Below are positions 1 to 11,227 of a DNA stretch of 64,000 nt, piece by piece; position 1 is the stretch's first letter, and each line of letters opens with the position of its first letter. The DNA comes from Perkinsus olseni (lineage: Eukaryota > Perkinsozoa > Perkinsida > Perkinsidae), in assembly GCA_013115135.1 (NCBI GenBank), contig JABANP010000006.1:186001-250000 (forward strand). Reading direction: 5' to 3'. Both the position numbers and the translations under genes were made by a program. Below the pieces are notes generated by a model. The model made no database searches. It had not been told where the DNA came from and saw only the letters and a program-made list of their open reading frames with translations.

Positions 1-1809
1 ATGCGAGTGACGTTGCGGACTGAGTGGATACCGGCGTTCATCAAAGCGGAGCGTCAGTATCTTACGGAACTCTATCAGGACAATTCAGTAGGCATTTCGC
101 GGGGAACATCGTTGCACTGAGTGCTTGGGCGACCCTCAGCAAACAGAGATCGTGGTGAAGAAGCCATCGCAGGATTTGATTGAGGAGTGGCAAGATGCCT
201 GGCAGAGGGCTAGTTTCGAAGGGAAAGGTCGCTCGAAAGGAAACAGGCGGAAAGGTTCCCTGCAAAATCGACGTGAGCTTCGTGTCATCTCAGCACTTGA
301 AGGAATGTTGTCATGGGCTGCCTCTTCGTGCCGAATACAACAACAGGGAAAGTCGGTCGTCTCTCAGAGGGTCGACGCGGCACCGCGAGAATCTCTGCGA
401 ACGCACGAAAGTCGGTGAAAGTCAATTTAAACCCGTCAGTCCCCGTCACTACTTATTCGCCTGCTCAAAGTGGAGCTAGACGAATGTCCAGAGTTAATCA
501 GGTGCGTAAGCAACTGGTCGTGGGTTCGATTCCAGTTCACTCTTCAGGAGCCCTCTCGCGATCTTGCTGCACCACAGCAGCAGGGAGGGCGACGTGCCAC
601 CGCCTTCCGTGGTGGACCCAGAGCGTCGGTTTTGATGAGGAGCGCCGGAGTCCGTAGAGGCAGTCTTTTGGGGTCCGAGGCCGAGGAGATGATGGCTAGT
701 GTTAGTTTAGCGCAGCTCAGGGCTAGAGTCGATGCTGCCACTTTGCATCCAGTAGGCGGCATCGTATCGAGTGCATTCTGGCTACTACGACGTGTGTTGC
801 TGCCCCCTACAGGCACTACGCTTTGGCTTATTGTCGATGGAGTACTGCCGTCGTATGCGGAATAAGGCGATATCTGCGAGGAAGCTGGTGACTTCTATGA
901 ACGAGGCTCTCAAGCGTCTCCGGGACTGGGTAGGCGGGATAGCTTGGGAATCTTGAATGGTTCGAGAAATAGTTGTCGAACCCCGCGATTGTCGTGCAGG
1001 AACGCTCGCTGGCTCTGTCAGGTTCTGTTTTCCAGAATGTTCCATCTGGACGGCCAGTCTGCCTCTCTCCTGCTCGTGCCCAGTGTAAGCGCTTTACTCA
1101 TCCGAGACCATGGCGGGATTCTCTTCACAGACCGACTTCAACAGCGGTATGCACGGCGATGGCAACAACACCCTCGTCTTCACGGCTAGTAGCATGATGG
1201 AGTTCGTCCGGGCAAATCATGAGTGAGATCCTCGTCCGAGATTGTGGTGAATTCGATTCGAACTTGGCTGGTCTGATGGGATCAGGTTGTATGGCACGTC
1301 AGCTGTTGCCACGCAGAGACCGGAGTCAGTTTCTGAAGGCCGCCGACGACCTGTCGTGACGCTGGATGTGCCGGTACTCGCGTTGGGCACCAACCGCCTT
1401 CCGTCGTTTCGCCGAGTAGCACTGTGTAAAGCCAAATTTCAGGGAAGCGAGACCGTCAAAGAGGATGACCCGAGTTGCACGGGCAATAAGCATTCCAGGC
1501 GGGAAAGCATCGAGCAGCTTGAGGGGATCCTCTCGACTGGAGTAGTTACCAACTTGAAGGTCGGTGTGCCAGACTGTTGGACAGGGCGATAATCGTCGCA
1601 GTAGTAGGCTGGATAGCGGACTTGAACCCGAGTCGGTTAGACGCCTGATTCGATTGTTACTTCATTGCGCAACCATTGTGATTCTTCAGGAATGCTTCGC
1701 CTTGGCTAAAGCTTATGAGGATGAGCTGTGGAAAGAGGCCTTAAAACAAGAAGAGGTGGCAATGGAAGTTGCAAAAGCCATGCAGGCTTTCAGGCGCGAC
1801 GAAGAATGA
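1..1809 (+). CDS. Unidentified multi-exon protein, left end may be cut
   Basis: I do not recognise the family. An open exon runs from base 1 to 87 and may begin upstream of the window; a GT-AG intron at 88-139 joins it in frame to an exon starting at 140 (KKPSQDLIEEWQDAW). Further in-frame pieces are convincing: introns 752-812 and 930-972 join three phase-0 exons, the middle one rich in basic and hydrophobic residues (LLSMEYCRRMRNKAIS), and a later stretch near 1120-1210 reads TDFNSGMHGDGNNTLVF. The last exon is a charged helix (AYEDELWKEALKQEEVAME) ending at a stop at 1807-1809. The middle (about 150-550) can be spliced in more than one way. Low-complexity, arginine-rich segments suggest a largely disordered protein with helical ends. 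No membrane segment or catalytic motif is visible. One gene is assumed; two are possible. Confidence 0.5.
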
Positions 1810-2354
1810 AGTTCACGTTGTCCAGTCACACTGAGTTGTTCCCATGTTGCCATCAGTGATAACGATGAAGTTTTCTGTTGAGTTAGTCTGGGCGATCTTA
1901 GAGGCCTACTTCGATACTATATCGATTGTGTTCTCCTATCTGCAGTACCCTTCGTCTTCATGCCAAACTCTGACCGCTAGGACGCTCTGCTGGCTGCAAG
2001 AGACGCGGCCTTTCAGTCGACCAGTCGGTTAATTCATGCCCGCAGAAGTTCTCTGCCTGGGTTGTCACGGCGTGCATTTTACCGGTTGCATTCAAGTCCA
2101 TTGCTCTGATGCGTAGTTCCCATTGGAGCACTATGTGCAGAGCACTTTGCAGCGTTAATGTCTGTTTCTACTCGTGTTTAGTGGTTTCAGAATGGTTCTG
2201 GACGTTAGAAGTTGGACGATTTGCACGTCTTGATCGCTGATAATCTTATTAATCTTAGAGGTTCGCTGAACGAGCTCGTAGTTGCGCCGTATACTGCTTT
2301 CACTTTGTGTAGTCTAATACGTGTAGTCAACGTAATATTCAGGGTTGCGAGCAA

Positions 2355-5152
2355 ATGGTAGGGGCTGATAGGACCTCCCAGGACCATGGGGGCTCGTACT
2401 CCCACCGGTATCGACTGAAATACGACAAGATCACGCGAGAAAGGTACATGCGACTTGTGGAGGAGAAACGGCGGATCGCGAAAAAGTTAGCAAATCCAGC
2501 CCCGAGAGGAGAAGCAGCACGAAGCACTCGGCTTCGCTGCTCAGGATGGCAGATGAGAGGACCGATATGGCGGCGAGAGAACGAGGATTTGATCTGTACA
2601 GGCGAGGGCCTTTCAGGCGTTCAAGTCCAAGGCGGCGAAGGCCACAGGAGGGTGGGTGTATCGCCTTGGGTAAATCTCGATACTGGCGCTCGTGACTTAG
2701 TGGATCGTTGGGATTTCAGTTTCCAATTTGGAGAGGAGTGATTCTGCCCGGGGTGGACGCATCTCTGCGGCCCCCGAGAAGAGGTCGGGTTGGGGGAATG
2801 AGGACGGTGAATCTGAAAGCGGACGACGGATCTGTGTGGGGCCTCCTTCCCTAGAAGCTCTCGTAAAGGATGGCACGTTGTCAGCATCTCTTTGAGCCCT
2901 CCTACGGGCTTGTCGACTGGGGTGGAGTCCTACGACCTGTATGATGACGATGACTTCGAGGACACCTCGTCATCTGAAGGGACAGCCAGGCACGCTCCGT
3001 CTAGTATTCCGTTGTTTCCTTCCCCGATCTTTTCAGAGATCCTGAGGAAGACCGCATCCTTGAGTTTATGGCAACGGCCTCGCCCGAAGAGCTTTCAGAG
3101 TTGCGACAGTCTCTGTCTGTTGACAATGGAGGTGTAGTTGCACCTTCGTTGTTACAGTGTGTAAACATCGTATTTCATCGCTTCACTGAGCCCTACAAAT
3201 TTGATACCTATCGTGCTGGTCACCTCTTTCCATGCCCGAATATTGAACTCCCCGGAACCGAACTAACCTGGAGCTGGGCTTCAGACTCATCGTGATGGTC
3301 TCTCGGAGGAGGTCCTCCGCTCCGTATCAAGCTTGAATGATGACCAGAAAGCAATACTGATGGAGGTACACTGGGCAGAAATCTCGATTCTCGATTATGT
3401 CTTGCGGGGTAGGTTTTGGATGGCGCTGAGGCTCCCGTAGTAGAGCCCGAAGAGTCGGCCGCATCAGCAGAGTTGGAGGAGCCGGACGGTGAGTTCGATC
3501 GGCAGTTCATCGTAGGTTGTCCTCCCGAGAGCGATATCCTCAGGAAAGCTCGATTTTGGTGGAGAACGAGAGACGGGCTCGGAAGGTGGCGACGAAACAG
3601 GCGCCTAGTAGTACACTCCTGCGAGCCGTACAGCCGGAGCGGAGCGGAAGATGTGAGATTGATCGGCTGAGTATGAATACCGGCTGAGGTCAGGAAGTAG
3701 CGGCCCGCCACGAAGGCATCAGTCGGTGCTCGATGGGGGACGAGAATGACGCCATGCGCGAGTCGGTCGATGTACGAATGCACACTCTGAATGCAAGCTT
3801 GTCGCGGAAGACTTTTGAGGTGAGGGCTATTAACAGCTGGACTAACGGCGTCGTTCCGGTTCTCACGTCGAGCATTAACTATTCAGACTTACTCTGGTTT
3901 AGTTGCGATCGCAGTACTGATCTTTCGGGTGGGAAGACTTTCCGTGTCCTTTCAGGCGTTGAAAGCCTCGCGAGACGGAGAACCGCCTGCCGACTCGCCG
4001 AGTGCCAGGCCTGTATCCGCTCTGGAGGTATTGCCGCCGGTCGACATGACAGGGCGAAGGTGGATAACTCACTCTAACGCCCGATACGTCCTTGTCTGTG
4101 CTTAGGCGGCAAGATCAACGGCAGAGCCACTTGGTAGAGGGACTTGTCACTTCCCGGAGAAGCGTCAATACTCCCGCGGAAAACAAGGTGGGCGCTGTTG
4201 GCAACGGGCTGCAGCAGCTGACGTGAATTCAGGCGATAACGATCCCGGTGTTGCCTAGAGGGAGAGTGTTAGAAGTTGTCATACATTCGACCTGGGGTGA
4301 CCCGAATCTTGTTGGTGAGCAGCAATGTTCGGATTCTCAATCCCGGCATATGCAACGATGAGCGGAGAGATTGTCATGGAACATGGGTCCTCATCAGTGC
4401 TGTGCGTCGACGTACACTTTAATGATGTTCGTGGAGCGTGGAAACCTGGATTACATTTTTGCGGAAGTCAGTCTGGAAAGGATCTTCCGGGCCGGTTGGT
4501 AAACTAGGGAGATCTGTCTCCATGGATGGTGTCTCATTGTCCCACGCGGTGCGGGTAAACTCCGGCGGAGCTCGTGGGACTGGGTCCAACCACGACCCTA
4601 AGCGTGTTCAGCGATCATCAGCAGATCATGTCAGGCTTGAATGGTATCGAGGTATTTGATGATGATGGACGTAGCGTGAGATTCAAGAGAGGCTCTGTGA
4701 CATCGACGCTTACGGCTGTGGAAGTCCTACCGAAAGAGGAGGTTCTACTTGGTTTGGGGGGAAATGTGCTGTCACGTCAACTCGGAGTAGACAGCGACAG
4801 TGCAGCCACGAACCTGCTTGTGAGCGTCTCTCTCCTGGCTGTTGATTCGCGAACAGTCGCTGAATTTTTGCGGCGGTAGGATGGACCTCTCCTCGCGGAC
4901 TGAGTGCACCGGTTTGAGTGGGAGGTCCTGGGTTCTCTTGCAGCCCCCGATGCCGATTCATTTTATCATGCCGTAGATCTGGCTCAGAAACCTAGCGGAG
5001 CGATGCTCATGAATCTGGTCCTGGAGCCTTACCTCACCCAAGATGAGATGCATGCCTGGCTGGCGCTCTGGGATCCTGATGGAAATCAGCGAATCATCCT
5101 CGACCTCGGACCAAAGCCGGTAGTTCGGTTGCCTCGATTCGTTCATTCTTAA
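2355..5152 (+). CDS. Unidentified multi-exon acidic protein
   Basis: The family is not recognised. The proposed start is the ATG at 2355, leading into a basic helix (KYDKITRERYMRLVEEKRRI). Exon-like pieces follow: an arginine/serine-rich part near 2550-2640, a very acidic patch at about 2935-2990 (YDLYDDDDFEDTSSSEG), a helical piece near 3040-3125 (DPEEDRILEFMATASPEEL), another acidic stretch at 3416-3520, and a better-ordered C-terminal part (4574-4876, with EVFDDDGRSVRF). After a putative intron at 4877-4925 the last exon (MLMNLVLEPYLTQDEMHAWL) ends at the stop at 5150-5152. Several exon joins between 2700 and 4570 are unresolved, so this span could hold two genes. The alternation of acidic linkers and short helices suggests a scaffold or chromatin/RNA protein, but that is inference only. 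Confidence 0.4.
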
Positions 5153-5673
5153 GTTCGGTAGGTTTCGCCTGGCGATGGTGCGGGTTTGGAATTACAATAA
5201 GTCGAGACTATACTCGGCTAGAGGTGTCCGAAACATTACTTTGCTGCTTGACCGGGTGAAAAGCTGGCGATTTTTGGTCTCGTGACTTCTGATGTCGACA
5301 GGTACCGATATTCACCGGGGAAATTAGACAAGGGCCAGGGGAACTGAGGCAACCAAGGGAGTGTTGCGAGCATGTACGATATACTGCAGCAGATCGGTGT
5401 TATTCGCCTTGATGCAGATACTTTTCACGGACGACTTGAGTGTCCTTGCTAGGGTGGAAGAGGCGGATTGGCTGGCGGACTTGTTCGAGAATGAAGGGGA
5501 ATCGTGACGCCGTGAGGGTATCGGCGAGTTTGCACCATCTATGTTGCAGAGGCTATGCAAGTTTTCCCATGCACATTGCCATGTTTCCTTATTGCTCTAA
5601 AGGCTGAGCCGTAACAGTGAACTTGGCCGTCTTGCGTTCAGTCGAATGGTCATTTCGAGTTCGGTCCTATACC
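5153..5673. other. Intergenic stretch
   Basis: About 520 bases between the stop of the preceding gene and the proposed start of the DHHC gene. Only short unspliced frames without recognisable content are present; I see no RNA gene or repeat. It presumably holds the 3' end of one transcript and the 5' end of the next, both on the plus strand. Confidence 0.5.
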
Positions 5674-7325
5674 ATGCATCGCAGCGTTTTTAAAGTCAGG
5701 AATGACCCTGGACAGATATCGACTATGTTCGCCATTGAAGCCAGCGGACGAGTCGACGATTAGATTTGTATAAGATATGGCCGACGCCACAGACTACTTT
5801 CGGATGCGGAGGTCTGTGCGTCTGTGGCCCCAAGCCGTGGACGCCTGTGTTCACCAGCGTGCCTATCGTTCTGGGGTCGGTCAATGCTGGTGGATGGCGA
5901 TGATCCATGCGGTCATTTGTGATCGCCTCAGGTTTGTCCTGTATGTTGCACTCCCCGCGATGGACATGTGGCGAGCGATGTCGCCGTGGCTCCCCGTGGT
6001 GACGGTTGTTCTCTTTGCCATGACGATGAGCAGTCTTTTGCTCGCCGCGTACACAGATCCGGGAATTATGCCCAGGTGACGGTCGTAATCGAGGCTCTAG
6101 TCCCCGAGGCAGCGAGGATTTCGGAAACTCGCGAATTCTGCGGTTTGTGTTCTCCGTGGAGACATGTAAGGCGTTGGTGGTTACGAGTGCCTAGTTGTCC
6201 TCAGGCGCGCTTTGCTCGACGCGATGTATCAGGCCGGCTCTTCTGCAGCGCTGCCCGACGGAGATATCGATGCGGAGGGAGCTCACAGCAGAGGGACCTT
6301 TCGATACTGTGGTGAGAAATGGGAAGTGGCGAAGTCGATTCTCCTGGACGTCAATGCTCGCTTCGTCGACCTACTTGGAAGGCGATTTCCGTGAAGGCTT
6401 TCCGCAGAGTTTCTCGGACGCTTCCTCTCCTACCAAACCCATCTACGATTCCTGCGGACTGAGCGATGGCCTGGCATAGTGTTCGTCTCAGATTCGCGGG
6501 GTGCAGCAGTCGACGACCGCGCAGTGCTTTTTATTCAGGCACATGCCAGATGTACCGTGACGCGACCACCACGTCTCACTGCAGAGTATGTGACAACTGT
6601 GTGCTCGGCTTCGACCATCACTGTGTATTCCTCAATAACTGCATCGGTAAGGACCGCTCTCTCTCAAATGGTCGAGCTATCAAGTGTGCGCCTTGTGCAG
6701 GCGGTCGGAACTACCCCTTTTTCATGGTGTTCGTCGCGTCGGTAACTGCATTTGCTGCCGTGGTGATGGTACAGTTCATTCTCTGGACGAGCATCATTGA
6801 TGAAGGCAGCAGCCTACAGATAGGGATCGAGATCCAAGCCCAACCCAGTAACTCCTCGTTCTCACATTTTGACGCCGTTCGCTGTGACTCTTCGTTCTGT
6901 TGTTCCGGCACGCGCTAAGCGGCTGTTCTGAAGCCTTCACAGTTTGGTTCATCCCGCCTGTTCGTGACGACAAGTTTGCAAGTATGACTTAGTTACGATG
7001 CTCAGGCGCTCGCCATTCTCGCCCGAGTGTTGGCCTTGCTATGCTTGATATGCCTGGTAACCCTAGCTCTCTTTCTTGGGTAAGGGAGACGAGGGACTTC
7101 CTGCCGGAGGTTACTGTGGGGCTGCTCATTTGGTTAACGGTGTTCTCTCTCAGATTTCACTTGTGTCTGCTGGTGACGGGTAAGACGACGAAACAAGTTC
7201 TGCGGCCGAACAAGCGGTTCTCATCCCGGTCGAGTCCGTGCTGTTCGAGCTTGTTCACTCGTCAGCCGGCCCTCTTCGATCCACGCCTGAGGGTGTCAAG
7301 AGAAGCCACTGCACAAGTTGTCTGA
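5674..7325 (+). CDS. DHHC-type protein S-acyltransferase (palmitoyltransferase)
   Basis: Transfers palmitate to cysteines of membrane-associated proteins; family members sit in Golgi, ER or plasma membrane. Exons: 5674-5751, 5793-5875, 5932-6075, then about 6208-6311, 6539-6646, 6701 onward, about 7006-7079 and 7154-7325. Seen in order: an N-terminal glycine/cysteine motif ([13 protein letters not shown]), two membrane helices, the family TDPG motif ([11 protein letters not shown]), the cysteine-rich domain with [18 protein letters not shown] followed by [14 protein letters not shown] containing the catalytic Asp-His-His-Cys, two more membrane helices, and a TTxE-like motif (VTGKTTKQ, with Gln in place of Glu). 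The ATG at 5674 is the first one giving an open exon that splices in phase to the GCGG exon. Introns are 41-74 nt except 6076-6207 and 6312-6538 (227 nt). The join between about 6860 and 7006 is unresolved. Confidence 0.87.
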
Positions 7326-7493
7326 ACTCACACCCCTGTGCGCTGGTGAACACCTTTTTTGCTAAGTCGCTTCTTGCTATCTGAATTCGTTTCAACGGGT
7401 GATGGGACAGAACAAGTCTGTTCCGCGTTGCGTACGCATACATAATTCCGAAACCTGTCTTATCTCTTTCGCCGCTGTTTGCGGGTCTTCTTC

Positions 7494-8718
7494 ATGGGTC
7501 TTCTCAAAATTGTACGGAAGGTGAAAGAGCAGGAGCGGGAGATACGTCTGTTGATACTGTAATATTCTTGTTAATTTTGTAATAGTCTATGCTTGCTCTT
7601 CAGAGGTCTGGACAATGCTGGGAAGACGACGGTGTTGTTGAGGTTCAACGGCGAAGATATTTCTCAGATTCCCCCGACTGTTGGTTTCAATATCAAGACC
7701 ATACTGTTCAATGAGTGAGTCTCTGATGGCTCGGAAGTTCCGAGCCAACGGGGAAGGGCTCGTACAATCGCGCAGCGCTACGTACCATCACTCGATAATT
7801 TCATAGTTAATCAGCGATCTCCCAATGCTGCCCCAAATCATTTCGGTCTGTCCGTTTTATTAGCATTTTTGGATCTTCGAGAAGAATCGTTTGAGCAACT
7901 AAAAAATGAATGCGATTGGCTACGTTTCCTGTGAGACAAACTCTTCGACGTAAAGCATTCTATCGTGCAGTATTACTGTGACTGTATGCTATTCATGACG
8001 TCAGTATCACGTCCGAGACGGTCACCACCAGAGTTGGGCCTGCTGTGGCCCAGTCCTCCATCGTTTGAGATCTCCCTTCTTCGCATCCACGAGGGGTCTC
8101 TGCCTCTCAGTTACAAATTGAACGTCTGGGATGTCGGCGGACAGAAGAGCATCCGAAGCTTCTGGCGGAACTACTTCGAGGCCACTGACGGCCTGGTAGG
8201 GGCTACAGCCGATCGCTCGTGTTCAGAGCGTCGTTCACACGTAGCTTCAAGATGTCAGATCTGGGTTGTTGACTCGCTCGACCGTCACCGCCTCACCGAC
8301 TGTAAAGAAGAGCTTCACAAGCTGCTCAAGGAGGAGCGTCTTGCCGGCGCCTCCCTCCTAGTAAGAGCGCAACTTCTATTGGTTATACTGTCCAGTTTGC
8401 AAGACCATACCGTAAAGTACTGATTAGAATCACAGCGGGCTGATTTGCACAGTGCCGAAACCTATCTCCGACAGGTCCTAGCGAACAAGCAGGACATCGC
8501 AGGCGCCCTCTCCCCTTTAGAAATTCGCAAGGTGGGCTCTCCATCCCGTGCACTGGCTGGGAAGGCTGGCTCGTTGTCAGCATTTGGAATTGGAGACGAT
8601 GTCGATGTCCCGGCATTGGTATGTTCTGCCGTGCTCAGCCGTGACGGGTGAAGGGCTAGCGGAAGGAGTTGAGTGGATCGTCGATGATTGTGCTAAGCGT
8701 GTTTTCACCCATGGATGA
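7494..8718 (+). CDS. ARL2: ARL2-type ADP-ribosylation factor-like small GTPase
   Basis: ARL2 works with tubulin cofactors in tubulin folding and with PDE6D/UNC119-type carriers that release lipidated cargo. Six exons give a full-length protein: 7494-7558, 7604-7714, 8111-8195, 8259-8360, 8475-8531, 8581-8718. Visible are [14 protein letters not shown] at the N-terminus (Gly2 in place), P-loop [17 protein letters not shown] (switch I), the WDVGGQ switch II, NKQD for guanine specificity, and the SAVTGEG motif near the end; it closes with [14 protein letters not shown] and a TGA at 8716-8718. [10 protein letters not shown] and the LDNAGKT/NFNGED-like spacing match ARL2 better than ARL3 or ARF. 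Intron 2 (7715-8110, 396 nt) is far longer than its neighbours; the rest are 45-114 nt. Confidence 0.93.
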
Positions 8719-9082
8719 TTTCCTTTTAGTACGAACCTGTTCATTTTCAGTGAGGCAGGAAGGGACCATCGCTTTCATTGCTCCTTGCCGCCGCACTTGG
8801 ACGGCCACGGTGGTATTCTCTCGCTGTGGCCGAAGGGGTTCCCCGACTTTCTTCGCATCTAGTTTTACTACCGAGCTTGATTGCGTGTAAATGAATGCCA
8901 ACTGATGAGGATGGCCCGAAGGTGTCGGCCGACCATCATTCCTTCGCCGGTGTAAGAAGTTACGATGCTCTCGATAATATCGACCCGAGGGAGCGCATTA
9001 TGCCTCCCCCCGGCTGCGAGTCATTGCCCCCGGCGTCTACATGCTGAGCTGTGGCACCGTTAGTGCTGCGTCTGACTCTTAG
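8719..9082. other. Intergenic stretch before the first ZW10-like gene
   Basis: About 360 bases following the ARL2 stop. It should contain the ARL2 3' end and the promoter and first exon of the next gene. An ATG at about 9000 followed by a proline-rich codon run could be the start of the ZW10-like copy, but I found no splice joining it in frame to the exon beginning at 9083. No RNA gene is seen. Confidence 0.35.
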
Positions 9083-11049
9083 GGCTGTGCGGACCTGCTC
9101 GAAGAGGTATCCAGGGAATCCCGAGTCAGAGTCGAGGAATTGCAGTCTGCGGTGGTTGAGGGCATGGAGGCCTCATGGATCGACTATATCCGCACGTAGG
9201 CGTCTCGAGTCCTACTGGTCTGTGCGCTCATCGGTATCGTTGATTATCGTGGGGGACGTTCCCCCCATCTAAGAGGCACCGCAGTTTTCTCCGGGCTCCC
9301 TCATTGCTTGACCTTGTGTTCGCAGAGATACGCGACTCTCCATCGCCATACGCGGGGCAGATTGCGCGCAAGAACGCCTCCGGCAAGTACTACTGAGGCT
9401 CAGGGACATTGACAAGCCTCTGGTGGAAGCTGATGTGGGTGAAGGTCTTCTTATTCTGACTTAATTTAACCTGCAAGTCGCTCAGGCAGCCGTAGAATCT
9501 CTGGAGAAGCAAGTTTCTGCTATGAAGCAGGCTTGCTGGGTCCATAGTCGACTCCTAGACGCAACAGCCTCGCTTGACAGAGCGGCCTGTGATTTCAGCA
9601 TTGAAGACATCGTGGAGCGGTAGGCCTGCCGATGTCCCGTCGTTGATAATCGTCCGAACTAGGTGTCAGCTACTGAAGCGGGCTCGCGCGCTTGTCGAGC
9701 CAATCGCTCCGCTCAAGCGTCGCGGGTGCCCTCGAGTACTGACCTCCTGTTTAGACAAGTAAGTCGATCAACTAATGGAAGCAAAATTTCTAGCTGACAA
9801 TCCGATAATAGCCTATTCAATCACGGGACCGCCACCGCCCTAGGTGCGAGTCCCTCACCCTAGCTACCATCGAGGACATGGCCCGAGCTGTGACTGATGG
9901 ACCTCTGTTGACTATCGGCTTCCTAGAGCTCAGGAGCCAGTGAGAATTGCGGTCTCAAAAGTCGGTATATTCGGCTATTGCGTCAGGTCGATATCGCCCG
10001 GGCTGTGGATTGGTGCTCGAGCCCTAGACGTCGAAGTGGAGCTCCTGGACGTTCTGGCTGGGCGTCTCGTGAACGGTGTAGGTGCCTCTTAGTGTGGCTT
10101 GTGGTTCTCCTGGTGGAAGAGCACGCAGGTTATCAACCCTCTCGCGGCTCACTGTAGCGGTTTTCGAGTAGTGTATGCGGGTTTCACCGGGGTTTGGTCC
10201 ATTGAGCTGAAGCGGTCTGGCCAGCCCAATGATGCCTTGATTGCAGAGGCGCTGGAGACGATGGTGGAGTTCCTCAAGCGGACCATCTTCTCTGGAGGTG
10301 AAGATGGTCTAATTTAGTGACCTACTGAGTAGGATCTACTCTAGTCGGTTTATCAGAAACTACGCCTTTCCTGGCAAATGGGACAGAGGCTGTGGCCTGT
10401 CATGCGTGACCGTCTGCTTAATGGGGTCCCCACGATGCCGCTCAATCGTGTGGAGGCGCACATGCGCCACATCGGTTTTATTGATAAAGTGGGTGGCGCT
10501 TCTTAATCGGGGCTATGGTGAATACCTCAGTCTTTGGTACGGCACGTGCCGTCCGTGTCGGTTGCAGACGCGAATGGTACGCGAGCAGAGGCCTCGACTC
10601 CGCCGGAGCAATGGGTGACCGCACCAGATAAACGTGCAACGTGTCCCGGACTCAATGGATATTCTCAGACACCTGTGCCGTCGGCGGTGCTGACTAAGAA
10701 TTCGGGAGCCGGTCGGCTTGATCATCGCGACCTCCTCGAGTACGAACAACTGCCCTTGAATCGATGGCGGAATGGTACGTGCAAATACCACGGCTATGTC
10801 TTGCGCAGCAGAAACGCTAGGCTACCGGCAGCTGCTTTCGCACTTCCCGGGGGGTATGCGGCTCCCTCGAAAGCTGAGGGCTTCAGTCAGGCACGCAGGC
10901 TGCGCCGTTCGGTATCCTGGGGGCATTGCCGCATGCGCGCGATGAACCCGCCTGAGCTCCTGGAACATGAAATGGTACTGGAGGGCGTCGCTGACCAAGG
11001 TGAAGGTCCATCGGCGATAGTCGTGACACGCAACGACTCAGCAATTTGA
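9083..11049 (+). CDS. ZW10-like protein, upstream tandem copy with unrelated C-terminus
   Basis: Paralogue of the gene at 11228-13828. Exons I could place: 9083-9195, 9326-9434, 9486-9619, 9663-9758, 9812 onward, then pieces near 9985-10080 and 10133-10301 and on to about 10490. Shared with the downstream copy are the helical N-terminal part (DTRLSIAIR against DIRLSSTIQ), the EFLKRTIFSG block (against DFLSSTVFSG), and GQRLWPVMRDRLL followed by MRHIGFI (against GSTLWPGIARRLL and MQENGFI). At least three introns sit at the same place and phase. After MRHIGFIDK the resemblance stops: a 42-nt intron leads to a proline/arginine-rich tail (10534-11049) with no ZW10 counterpart, ending at a TGA. The first exon is not located. 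ZW10/Dsl1 proteins tether Golgi-to-ER vesicles and serve at kinetochores; this copy lacks the C-terminal half of the family, so it may be non-functional or repurposed. Confidence 0.68.
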
Positions 11050-11227
11050 ATTAGTTTCATTGGATCCAATGTGTTGGGTTTAGGCCACTCGGATTGGCAC
11101 AGATTCCTCAGCGGATCTTTTTTGATACTAGAGCAAACTCTCATGGATGACTTCGCCACAGGAGTGAATGACGCTCCCGTGAGCCACGAGGACAGACTGG
11201 ATCATTTCGAACAACATCACGGCGACG

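Noticed and set aside
500..548. tRNA-like T-arm (GGTTCGATTCC) on the plus strand
   Set aside because: The T-stem does not pair, no matching acceptor stem or anticodon arm lies upstream, and the segment could be an intron of the first gene.
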